From: Osedax fenrisi
Lineage: Eukaryota > Annelida > Polychaeta > Sabellida > Siboglinidae
Assembly (NCBI GenBank): GCA_964019155.1
Contig: OZ025242.1
Coordinates: 1,601,694 to 1,665,693 of the forward strand
DNA: 64,000 nt
Direction: 5' to 3'
Of this stretch, positions 49,335-61,258 are shown in pieces (position 1 is the first letter of the stretch; each line of letters opens with the position of its first letter). The position numbers were made by a program, and so were the translations under genes. The notes beneath the pieces were generated by a model, which did no database searches, was not told the DNA's origin, and saw only the letters and a program-made list of their open reading frames with translations.

Positions 49335-50500
49335 TAACACGAAACAATATAATACTATAACGTACGATACCAACTTATTTGTCCGTTAATTAACCTTCAT
49401 CTTCCGCGACCCCGCAGGTATGCCGGGCAAATGCCAAACGACTGGAACGGGTTGCAAGACCAGCTGTAAAGGGGTCAAGGACGGCGACTACCAGACCTGT
49501 CACTCGTGCGAGGTGTACATGACCTGTTCGAACGGAATCCTGCATCAGGACCGGCCTTGCGCTTCGAGTCACCTAGTTTGGGACGACGCGCTGCACAGGT
49601 GCGAATACACGAGTTCTACGTGCAAATGTGAAGGTTAGTCGCGCGAGGAGAGAGGTGGTAGTAACGCCTTGACCTCTAGATATAGTAGTATACGATAGCG
49701 ATGCGTCGTATGGCCTCTAGGTGTAGTGGACATTAGTAGTGTACATCCGCCTCGTGTAGATGTGACGGTTAGGGTGGGCGATATTAAGGCGTGACCTATG
49801 ACCTCTAAGTATACTAAGAGACCTCAGTGGTACGTACCGATTAATGCCACGCATAATCCGATGTAAACTAATTTAACGTGATTTAAACTCGCCTACCCTC
49901 TCCTTAACTCTCGCTAACCCTTCCATTAACACCCCTTAACCCGTACTTAACTATCGTGTACCCTCCCCTTTACTCTCACCTACCCTCCCCTTAACACCCC
50001 TTAACCCTTACATAACGCTCGCGTACCCTCCCCTTAACTCTCGTTTAACTGATCAAAATATTTCAGTTTTAAATTTAATTGAAACTATTTTCTTAACTCT
50101 TATTTGTATAGCGTTTATATAATCATTTATGCATAGAATTCACTGTATTTATTGAAATAAATTGGTACCTATCTATCTATCTAACTGCGTCGCACTCTAG
50201 TCTATATTGTATATAGTATAACTAAATCAGATCACCATATCTATTGAGCTAAGTTAATGGTTCAGTGCACAAGTATATTAGGATTAAACCTAACTCGCCC
50301 GCGTAACGAATAACAATCGATATATTACGTAATCATTTATTTCGAGGTGGATTTATATATTAATTAAACTAGCTCTAACTTATATATAACTATAGTTTAA
50401 TTAATAAATAATATCTTATGTGTGACTAGATTTAATTAAATATATAAATCTACCTCGAAACAAATTATTATGTATATATGGTATATATGATATATTATTC

Positions 50501-50559
<59 letters not shown>

Positions 50560-51468
50560 CAGGTTATAACATACGGTGTATACTAATTATCGACGTATAT
50601 CTAGTTTCGTATTACCATCCACTTCCGGTATCTGGGAACGCGACCCCAACACACAAACCTATACGATATATCAAGTTTCTGATATATCGAATTCAGTGTG
50701 GACACGCCCCTAAACTCGCGATATTGTATCGGGATAAGTACGTTAAACCGGGAGTACGCTAAACCGGGAGTACGCTAAACCGGGAGATCGCTGTTCACCG
50801 CTATACTCGTTCAACTGTAGAGTTTCCCACTAAAGCGATTCTTCGATGAGACATATTTACCACCCGCATTTAGTAAAGTGTTGAACTCCTACCTTTAGTA
50901 GCGTGTTTAATTCCTACCTTTAGTAACGTGTTTAACACATGCCTTTAGTAACGTGTGAACACATTCCATTTATCGTGGTTATCTTCCAGTTTAAAAACTA
51001 TTTTATATTTTACTTAATTGTTATGTTAGTATGTAATGAAACAAAATTAAAAATACAATGTACACTTGTATTATGGTTAACTTTACTTGAATAATAGATA
51101 TACAGCATACTAGATAGAGGCATCTATAATAGATAGAGGCCGAGTAATTATATAGTATATAACTGTATTATCTTAATATATTTGATCTCATCTAGTTTAT
51201 AATAACGATGCTTAGAACTTCACGCTGTTAGCCCGCAATATTTATTATTTAAACCTATGATTTCGCGCATGCGTATTAGATGTACGGCGAATAAGGTAAA
51301 CATCACGTAACCCGACACACGTGACAGTTATCACGTGACGTAAACTCGTGTACACACCGCGAACACGTGAGCGTCCTTTGCGCGTGCGCGTGACATTAAC
51401 TAACGTTACGATATGTTTTAATAATTATTATTTTAATATATTAACCAGTATTAATATCTGTATGCTAT

Positions 51469-51528
<60 letters not shown>

Positions 51529-54500
51529 ATATAGTGGGTTAATGATTTGTAATTTGCACGGCGCTAAATTAATTAACGATACACATACATAACAAATAAA
51601 TCACCGAAACGTATTGTCTGACATCGTATCGATGCGCATGACATTCGCGGCGCGTCTTTATAGCGGCTAAACGGTCTATTAATACGGTCATGGCCGTCAA
51701 TAGCCGTGTATTAATTACATCCGGGTTCTCGATGTTCGATGCCACGTCACGCAGCGGCGCTACGGTGACTCATGCGGCGCGAATTCGGTGAATGTTCAAT
51801 AAATAACGAGTGCGCTGAACTCGTATATCCGTGTACGTGTTCAACACGTGTATCCGTGTACGTGTTCAACACGTCCATCGACACACGCGCTGTTACAAAT
51901 AATAGCAGCTTGTTTACCGAACTCTTTAATCGTATTTCGTATATAACTAAAGGGTTTGTCGAAACCCTTTAGTACTTTAAATGTGCGCACAAAAGGGTTT
52001 ATATTTATCCGTAAAAAATAATAGCATTCAAAACCCTTTACTTTATAAAATATCAATAAGTAAAGGGTTTCGTTTACCGAACCGTTTACTCGTATTTCGT
52101 ATATACTAAAGGTTTAAGGGTGAAATCGTTTAGTTTCCTACCTTTGTAACAACGCCCCCTTTCAGATCACTGCTCTACGACGTTGTACTGCGGACGGACA
52201 GTGGTCGTTAACACCACTATGGGCATCAACAATGTCGACATACTGGACGCGTTCAACGGTGATGTGCTGACTACTACTGATTTCCTGGGTAAGTGTTTGA
52301 GGGAGAGAGGGAGGTAGGGGAAGGGGAAGGGGATAGAGTCGGGGGGTAAGTGTTGAGGGGGAGAGGAGAGAGTCGGGTGGAGAGTGGAAGAGAGTGAGAG
52401 AGGCAGGAAGTGAGATGAAAAGATGGACAGAGAAGAGTGTACGCAAGAGAGATAGGCAAGAGGATAGAGAGGGAGAGAGTGAAAGGGTGGTAGACAGAAG
52501 GATAGAGAGATATATAGAGAGTAACGCAGTAGGAGAGAGGGATGTAGATATAGATAGGAGTAGAGAGAGAGGCAGTCAATTAGAGGAATATATTACGAAT
52601 TTGATGAACATATTGTATATTTAAATATTTTGTAATTGAAATATATGCTAATTTATACCTATATATATAAATATATATGTGTGTATGTGTGTATGTGTGT
52701 GTATGTGTGCACGAATAAGTAATATGACGACATTGTATATGACGTCATACATCGCATTAATTATAATCACTGCATATGTATGTGTGTGCAGGCATGCATT
52801 CATAATCATCACTAATCGCGCGTATTAGCATGCGTACGAACGTATTGATACGCGTCGCACGTACACACAATTGTATGTATTCAATTACATCGGTACTCTA
52901 TTAAGTAGCGGCCTATGATACGTATACATTGTATACTATCCACTACGTTGACGATATAGAGAATTATTTATGACTCATTAATTACTTTACGACGGTCAAT
53001 GTGTACAAAATATCAATCAAAACACTTAAACACAAACACACACGTATACATATCTATATATATATATATATATATATATATGTGAGTATGTGTGTAGATT
53101 ATATGTTAATATGTATCTATATTATGTAGGTCGATTTACGATTAGAAGAGTGGGAGCCCCCCAACTGTTAAACATCGCCAGCAAGTACTATCACCACGAA
53201 CACATCACAACAACTGTGAAAGCCGACATGGTAATCGAATTGATACTGATAAGTTAGTTAATGATATATACAGTTTCAATTGTATTATATTATGTAATGG
53301 AATAAAGCCATCAATAAATATATAGTCTATTCACTACTAATATTAATAATAATAATAATAATATTATTATGATTAATAATAATAATTATTATTATTATCA
53401 TTAAAAATAATAACAATAATATTAGTAATATTAATAATAATTATAATAATAATTATTATTATCATTAATAGTAGTTGTATTTTATATACATAATTATTTA
53501 AATATGATATAATAAAATGCATAGACTATTGGAAATACTTGTAACGCTGTGATCACGTGTATTATGCGTTAACCTAGAATCGGTGGATATATTCGTTGGA
53601 ACGAATTAACCAGCGCCGAGTTTAAAACCCGATAGCATCCACTAGCAACATCCAACCTCCAATCCACAGCAACTCCGGTATTCACGGAAGAACCAACCTC
53701 CGCGAAGGTGTTCGTAGGCCACAGTTTAACGTTGCGATGCGAAGCAGACTCAGAACCGAGGCCTTATCAATTCATATGGTATGTGACAATATCTCCCCCC
53801 TCTACCCCTTATAAATTCATATGGTATGTGGAAATATCTCTCCCCCCCCCTCTACCCCTTATCAATTCATATGGTATGTGACAATATCTCCCCCCTCTAC
53901 CCCTTATAAATTCATATGGTATGTGGCAATATCTCTCCCCCTCCCTCTACCCCTTATCAATTCATATGGTATGTGACAATATCTCCCCCCTCTACCCCTT
54001 ATAAATTCATATGGTATGTGGCAATATCTCTCCCCCCCCCCTCTACCCCTTATAAATTCATATGGTATGTGATAATATCTCCCCCCTCTACCCCTTATAA
54101 ATTCATATGGTATGTGGCAATATCTCTCCCCCCCCCCCTCTACCCCTTATCAATTCATATGGTATGTGACAATATCTCCCCCTCTACCCCTTATAAATTC
54201 ATATGGTATGTGGCAATATCTCTCCCCCCCCCCTCTACCCCTTATCAATTCATATGGTATATGACAATATCTCCCCCCTCTACCCCTTATAAATTCATAT
54301 GGTATGTGGCAATATCTCTCCCCCCCCCCTCTACCCCTTATAAATTCATATGGTATGTGATAATATCTCCTACCCACCCCTTATTATCAATGTGTGTTAA
54401 AACGATCAGTAACGCACTTCCTGTGCTAATATAGAGCGTGTGTGTAATTGACAAATTAAAATGTAATCAACAATTTTAATATTTTAAATTATACTTATAA

Positions 54501-54552
54501 GGCTTATTATTAAATCTGTATTCAGTGTGTTTCACTCGTGTTTCACTCGTGT

Positions 54553-54606
<54 letters not shown>

Positions 54607-55647
54607 GCATATATACATATATATATATATATGCGGTAAACTACTTTCATAATATATAAATTATCTATATTTTACATGTACGAATAACTCTAAGTCATAT
54701 ATTAGTATACTAATATTTTATAAATTCACGTGAATCGCATATACCTACAAGCATACATATACATTATTATACCTATAAGCATACCTACAAACATACCTAA
54801 AACATACATAAACATTAGATTTGTAAACAAGTAGAATAAATTAAACCTGATCTAATATATATTATATTATATTATGTAATATAGTACGCAATATATTTCA
54901 TTATATAGTTTACAATAATGATATAATATCCTTATACTTCTCCATATCCCTATGTATCTCCCTTATAAGGAGATTATATATGAGTATACTCATCATATTT
55001 AATATGTATTATAATATATATATATATTATATTATATACCGTTATATTCTATTATATAATATTATATTATAAAGCAGGTATACATGCCAGATTTTACTCT
55101 ACTAGATAATACCGCATAATATTTATTTATATATAAAATGATGTATTAAAACTGCTGATAATGTCGTATGCACAATAAGCGGTCGGTACGTCGTAGCGGT
55201 AACCTATTTAATTTCGAATACTAGAATAGTAAATTCGTTTAATTCGCGTAACAGTGCCACCGATGTGACAGGTCAGATCTGTCACGCGTGTGTGACACGT
55301 CGTTAGCGTGTCATGTTTACATAGCGGAGGACTTTATTTATGAACACATAAATCATATATTTGTAATTCCGAACGCGCGCGATACCTGTCGACGGCTATA
55401 CACGGGGGTGCGTGTTTCTGTAGCCCGAAACGGTGGGCGCCCGAGAAGCTCGAAATGCATACTACGAGATTTTTTTACGATTCGAAATTAATTGGTAATT
55501 TATTCGCGTCGTAAATAATGCGTTCTCTATAGAGCCTGCGCTCTAGTGTGTTGACGGGCGGGCGGCCTGTGCGCTTGTTATCTCTTCTCTATTTCGATAT
55601 TTCCATCTTTCTCGTTAGATGAACGCGTGCGTCGAACTATATACTTG

Positions 55648-55726
<79 letters not shown>

Positions 55727-56475
55727 ATACGAGTGTATACACTCGAAGTGGGGTTGCGTAATACGGTGATTACGTCACGTGATTAGCGCGCCGGTAGCTA
55801 GGTATTACGTCATACTTACTACTATCCGTGTACCTATAGGTATACTATGGCGATGATCCGTAGACTATAGAAGTGACAGTGTATACACCTATACGTATCG
55901 CGCGAACCCTGCAGGGTGACTCGAGTAACGGGCTAACTTGTATTACAATACGAACGTCTGTTTCAATATGGTGTATTGAGTGTACTCATAATTTCGTGTG
56001 TATATATATATATACTCATGTACGTATATAATATTTCCACGCCGCTTATTTTATGAATTGGGCTGTGATTTGTGTCGTGCGGATAGTTAGCCAGATAGTC
56101 AGGTGGACAGTGGTCAGGTGGACAGTGGTCAGGTGGACAGTGGTCAGGTGGACAGTGGTCAGGTGGACACATCGCTACTGCGTCCATCTGTCCAGCCATC
56201 CAACCGTCCTGGCTACAAAACTACAGCCCGACGTTCACCGCCGTCTATAAATAGACACTCCGTTAACCACGCCCCCACCGACACGCCCCCTCCAGGTACA
56301 AGGACGACGTGGAATACACTTCGTTCGACACGCCCACCGAACACGACATCTCTGTAATCAGCGCGGAAGAGATACACAACGTATACCATTGCGTAGCCTT
56401 CAGCATCTTCAATAACATCTCGTCTCAGAAAGCACACGTCACGTTCGAAGGTAGCCAATCCACGAGTTATATTCA

Positions 56476-56530
<55 letters not shown>

Positions 56531-56838
56531 ATAGTAAGCCTATATTCTCTATTAATGTTAAGAATGATAGAAACTCGAATCCTAAAAGTCCATGTGTGCG
56601 TAATGAATGTGTATGTACGGATGTATAAATATATTCCTAAATAAATTTGTATTATATATATACTAGAAATATATCATCACTTGTGTATACGAATATGTAG
56701 AGTCGATTGCATAATGTACACATAATACTATAGATGTATATCATAGTTCGCTAGTATCACTTACTTGCTATATATTAAATTTAATTTAATTGAAAATAGT
56801 TTATTGACTTCAGAAAGCAACTACAATTTCTGCTCAAA

Positions 56839-56898
<60 letters not shown>

Positions 56899-57175
56899 GT
56901 ATACGATACGTTGACAACTCGCCCAATGACACAGCCGTCGAGAAGAAGTGTACGACGGTCATCAAGAACTGGGTGAAGCTACCCGACGGCTTCAGTCTAT
57001 CGCTGACCGGCGAAACCATCCTAGACGTGGGCTACTGCAATAACGGACCGTGCATACCGACCAATAAACTCAACTCGGACGGTTAGTGTGGCGGCGGGCC
57101 GGGCGTAGTGGCTAAGCGTGAAGGGCTCGATATTCACCCGCATTAACGATATATATGTCGGTGTTCTTAATACCC

Positions 57176-57222
<47 letters not shown>

Positions 57223-60200
57223 TATATATGTGTACATATAACTTTCTATTAACATTTATTTAAAATATGCAAAACTTGTATTCCTACGGGTTTATATGTA
57301 TACCATATATGGTCATCTGTATGGTCCATATATAGTCATGTTTATGTATGGTCCATATATGGTGATGTGTAACGCGATCGACTGACAGGTTACTGCTGCC
57401 AGGCGGACGACGTACAGACGTATTTAGCGGACAACGGGAAGGGTGACGACATGGCCGTCCGTCAGATCCAGACGTGCGGGTGTTTACCCTGCAACAGGCG
57501 GCCCATATACCTAGTACGAGGGACCCTGATGGACCTGTACGGCGCCTGTTCCATGGTGGACTGCGACGTGTTTCACGGTACTTGGATAGAGAGCGACGGC
57601 AAGAAGTTCGACGTCACCGATAGGGGTCATTTCGAGTTCATGACCTCCGCTAGCGCCGGTTAGTCTACATTAGTGAGCGTACTTAATGTGTACTTAATCG
57701 TGGTAATGTGTTATTAATCGTGATAATGTGTGCGTGATCGATATAATGTGTACTCAATTATGTATACTAAATTATGATAATGTAGACATAATTGTGATAA
57801 TATCAACTATTAATTCGACATAAATATCAGCTATAGCAATAGCTGCTAGAGTATAGTTTCTATAGTAAACAATCACCATGGCTATAATGCACGACTTAGG
57901 TACACTGAGTACAATGTGTACAATGTTTAGTGTACAATGTGTACAATGTTTAGTGTACAATGTGTACAATGTTTAGTGTACAATGTGTACAATGTTTAGT
58001 GTACAATGTGTACAATGTTTAGTGTACAATGTGTACAATGTTTAGTGTACAATGTGTACAATGTGTACAATGTTTAGTGTACAATGTGTACAATGTTTAG
58101 TGTACAATGTGTACAATGTTTAGTGTACAATGTGTACAATGTATAGTGTACAATGTGTACAATGTTTAGTGTACAATGTGTACAATGTTTAGTGTACAAT
58201 GTGTACAATGTTTAGTGTACAATGTGTACAATGTTTAGTGTACAATGTGTACAATGTTTAGTGTACAATGTGTACAATGTTTAGTGTACAATGTGTACAA
58301 TGTTTAGTGTACAATGTGTACAATATTCAGTGTAGAATGTACATTATGTAGTGTAGAATGTACAATATGTAGTGTACAATGTACAATATGTAGTGTACAG
58401 TGTACATTGTATACTATACAGTGTATAGTGTACATTGTAATTTGTGTAGTGTGCATTCTACATTGTGTATTATAAATTGTACAATGTTTAGTGCACACTG
58501 TATTATAAGCTTCGGCTATAATGTTATTATTAATGATATTAAATTTAAATATACATGTATCGGGTTTCATGAATGAGCTCTAACACTCAATCAAGCTAAT
58601 CTCGGACCAAATCGCACTATCTCGCACTATCTCACACTATCTCACACTATCTCACACTATCTCGCACTATCTCACACTATCTCGCATTATCTCGCGCGAG
58701 TATCTCACGATTAGCGTGACTTCTAAATATGATATCATTATGTAACGTATCGCTACCTTCGTAATGGGTACAACTAATTTGATTTATTTCTATATAATCG
58801 CCAACATTAAATATTTCAACTTGACACACCTGCTTATTGTTTATTGTTTAGCGTGTTTTATGATGATTGTGTACCTTCGTTGTGTATACGAACCGGAGTA
58901 AACATTCCAGTATCGCATTCTATTGTGTTATGTATAGTCCTTATGTATCGTCCTACGTTATTCGTAATGTTACTATATAATCAATAATGATAAATATCTT
59001 ATTATTACATAATAATCATAGCGTCATCATATTTAATATAAAGTTGTGAACCTTACATGTGTTCAATTTACAAAATGGACGCATTTAAATATTCATTATA
59101 TTTAATCAGGCATTGTATTTTACCATTGATTATCTTTGACCATTGATTATCTTTGACCATTGATTATGTTTGACCATTGATTATCTTTGACCATTGATTA
59201 TGTTTGACCATTGATTATCTTTGACCATTGATTGTCTTTAAACAATAGGAAACATCGTTTTCGAGGTGAAATCCGCAAGTTTTATGCCCAAGCTAGTTTC
59301 TTTGGATATTGCCAACCCTGAGATGATAGTACAATACGGAGACCAACACAAGAATACGATGGTTAGTACGTGGTGGTGATGGTGGTATAGGGTAGTGGTG
59401 GGGTTGGTGGGGTTGGTGGTGATGGTGGGGTTGGTGGTGATGGTGGTGGTGGTGGTGATGGTGGGGTTGGTGGGGTTGGTGGTGGTGATGGTGGTGGTGG
59501 TGTTGGTGGTGGTGTAGGTTGGTGGTGATGGTGGTGATGGTGGGGTTGGTGGTATAGGTTGGTTATGTTGGTGGTGATGGTGGTGTTGGTTGTGATGGCG
59601 GTCGTATAGGTTGGTGGTGTTGGTGGTGGTAATATTGATAGAGTTAGTGGTAGTGATGTTGGGTATGATGATGGTGATGATTGTGGTGATTATAATGATG
59701 ATGATGGTATTAGTGATGCTGATGGTGATGCTGATGGTGATGACGATTGTGATGATGATAATGATTATGATTGCGAATGTAATGCAGATATTGATGCAGA
59801 TACGTGTAAATGTTACATGTTTATATATGTACGTGTATGTGTGTATGGGCGTAAATCATGTCGCAAAATATATTTAACTTCACTACATATAATGGTATTA
59901 AGCGGTTATGGGTCTATTAATAGAATTATTATATTTTATGAATTTATATTTAGAATTAGTATAATTTATCGCATATTAAACTTACGTGGTTGCCAATCTA
60001 TTATTTATTATTTACGTAATATATTATACAATAAAGTAGTTAACTTGCAAATAAAGTGTTCCCATACACTAGTGAGTCATACACGCATTACACTAAAGTA
60101 ACTATAACGTAGATAGTAATTATGAATCATATGTAATCATTGAATTAGATAATTAGCTTTATATTGACGCGATCAAAATCTACCCTATAACTAACTTAAT

Positions 60201-61226
60201 GTAAAATCTATTCGTAACAACATTATTCGTGACCTAGTTCTATTTATATAATAACCTAGTTATCACGTAACCTAGTTCTATTTATAGAATAGCATAGTTC
60301 ACGTAATATGTGTACAGTCAATGCCATGCCGTCACTGGTGTACGTGACAAGCAACCAAACCATTAACTCATAATATTATAATATTAGAATATTGAATACG
60401 TACACATATTCTATTAAAATAATACATCTTTATATATATATATATGTTTGTATATTTCAATATAAATGTAGCATCGCGCGCGACTAACTCTAGCGGACTA
60501 ACCCTAGCTCGTAACCTCGTGACCTCTAATGACCCCGATGACCCCCGTAACCTCTACCACGCAGATGATCCGCTGCAGCCTGGAGATGGTTCGCAAACCC
60601 GCCGGGGAGCAGTTCCAAACCTACCACGGTATCTCGTTCAGGGTGAAACTTCGTAACTCGTCACTGTCTTCTCCCATCAACGTGAAGATTGAACCGAACT
60701 CGATAGTCGACTCGACGGGAGAACTGTACGACGGTCTAGTTAAGGTCGGTATTAGGTCACGACCTCTATGAATTAGCGATACGTGATTGGTCGACGGCTA
60801 CGAAATCGTAATACTATCTAATTTTGGGGTACGTTTTTTGTAACGTACCACAGTACCACAGTCACACTTGAGTTTACACGTATAAGCATAGAGGTGGTAC
60901 TGTGTATGTTACAAAAAACGTACCCTAAAATTAGGTATTATAATAAATATAAATAATTCTAGAATAGACTCCGTCGACGTAATTTTGTTACGATTAAGCG
61001 AGTCGGTTTATCGAATTATGTAGACTATTACTGTGTATCACGTGACGATGTCTACCTATTACGTCATCGATATATGTGTTACTCGTTACGCAACGTGTAA
61101 AGTTATATTGAATCGAAACTTCGCTAGTATTGCGTGTACTTTTAATTTAGTTTAATCACTGAAATATATGTTAATCATTTAGTTATACATTGGCGATCTT
61201 TATAGAAGGACTTTTGACGATTCAAA

Positions 61227-61258
<32 letters not shown>

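Larger units (their letters stand above)
45182..49417 (+). other. Intron 1 (4.2 kb)
   Basis: AT-rich. Contains (CCT)n just after the donor, (AT)n tracts at 46411-46449 and 47476-47520, a GTGGCA minisatellite, a family-F repeat at 48178 and short (GT)n near 48790. Acceptor is CCCCGCAG at 49410-49417. I see no further exon or gene in it. Confidence 0.65.
49634..52165 (+). other. Intron 2 (2.5 kb)
   Basis: Contains a C-rich stretch of degenerate CCCCTTAAC words (49890-50045). It also holds three GAGTACGCTAAACCGG units (50735-50785) and four 24-26-base units with CCTTTAGTARCGTGT (50885-50965). AT tracts lie at 50502-50545 and 51475-51523. CpG-rich patches carry CACGTGAC E-boxes (51315-51375), and a 23-base duplication with GTACGTGTTCAACACG is at 51828-51875. 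Acceptor is CCTTTCAG. Confidence 0.65.
53779..56295 (+). other. Intron 5 (2.5 kb)
   Basis: Begins with the donor-containing minisatellite. Later it has AT tracts at 54557-54632 and 55653-55719 and a CpG-rich patch at 55250-55620. A 15-base repeat (CAGGTGGACAGTGGT) runs at 56099-56169, which also contains a donor-like CAG|GTGGAC per unit. The acceptor is CCCCCTCCAG. Confidence 0.7.
57659..59248 (+). other. Intron 8 (1.6 kb) with three tandem arrays
   Basis: Carries the 23-base GTGTACAATG array, a 10-base CTCACACTAT array (58609-58695, about nine units) and an 18-base array abutting the acceptor. No exon-like sequence found. Acceptor is AAACAATAG. Confidence 0.7.

Noticed and set aside
53231..53240. 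Donor GTAATC as the end of exon 4
   Set aside because: Gives phase 0, which does not fit the Ig frame of exon 5 from its good acceptor; GTTAGT at 53253 gives phase 1 and keeps the frame.
53634..53669. Earlier acceptor (CGATAG) for exon 5
   Set aside because: It would fit phase 0 from the rejected donor, but lacks a pyrimidine tract and adds a non-Ig-like stretch.
53916..54434. 172-residue ORF repeating STPYKFIWYV
   Set aside because: Derived from the intron 5 minisatellite. The peptide resembles the exon 5 end only because the unit copies it.
57911..58321. Possible CRISPR-like array
   Set aside because: Repeats are directly tandem with no unique spacers, in an animal intron.
59611..59877. 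Val/Met-rich ORF in intron 9
   Set aside because: Translation of the GGT/GAT repeat; no signal or domain.
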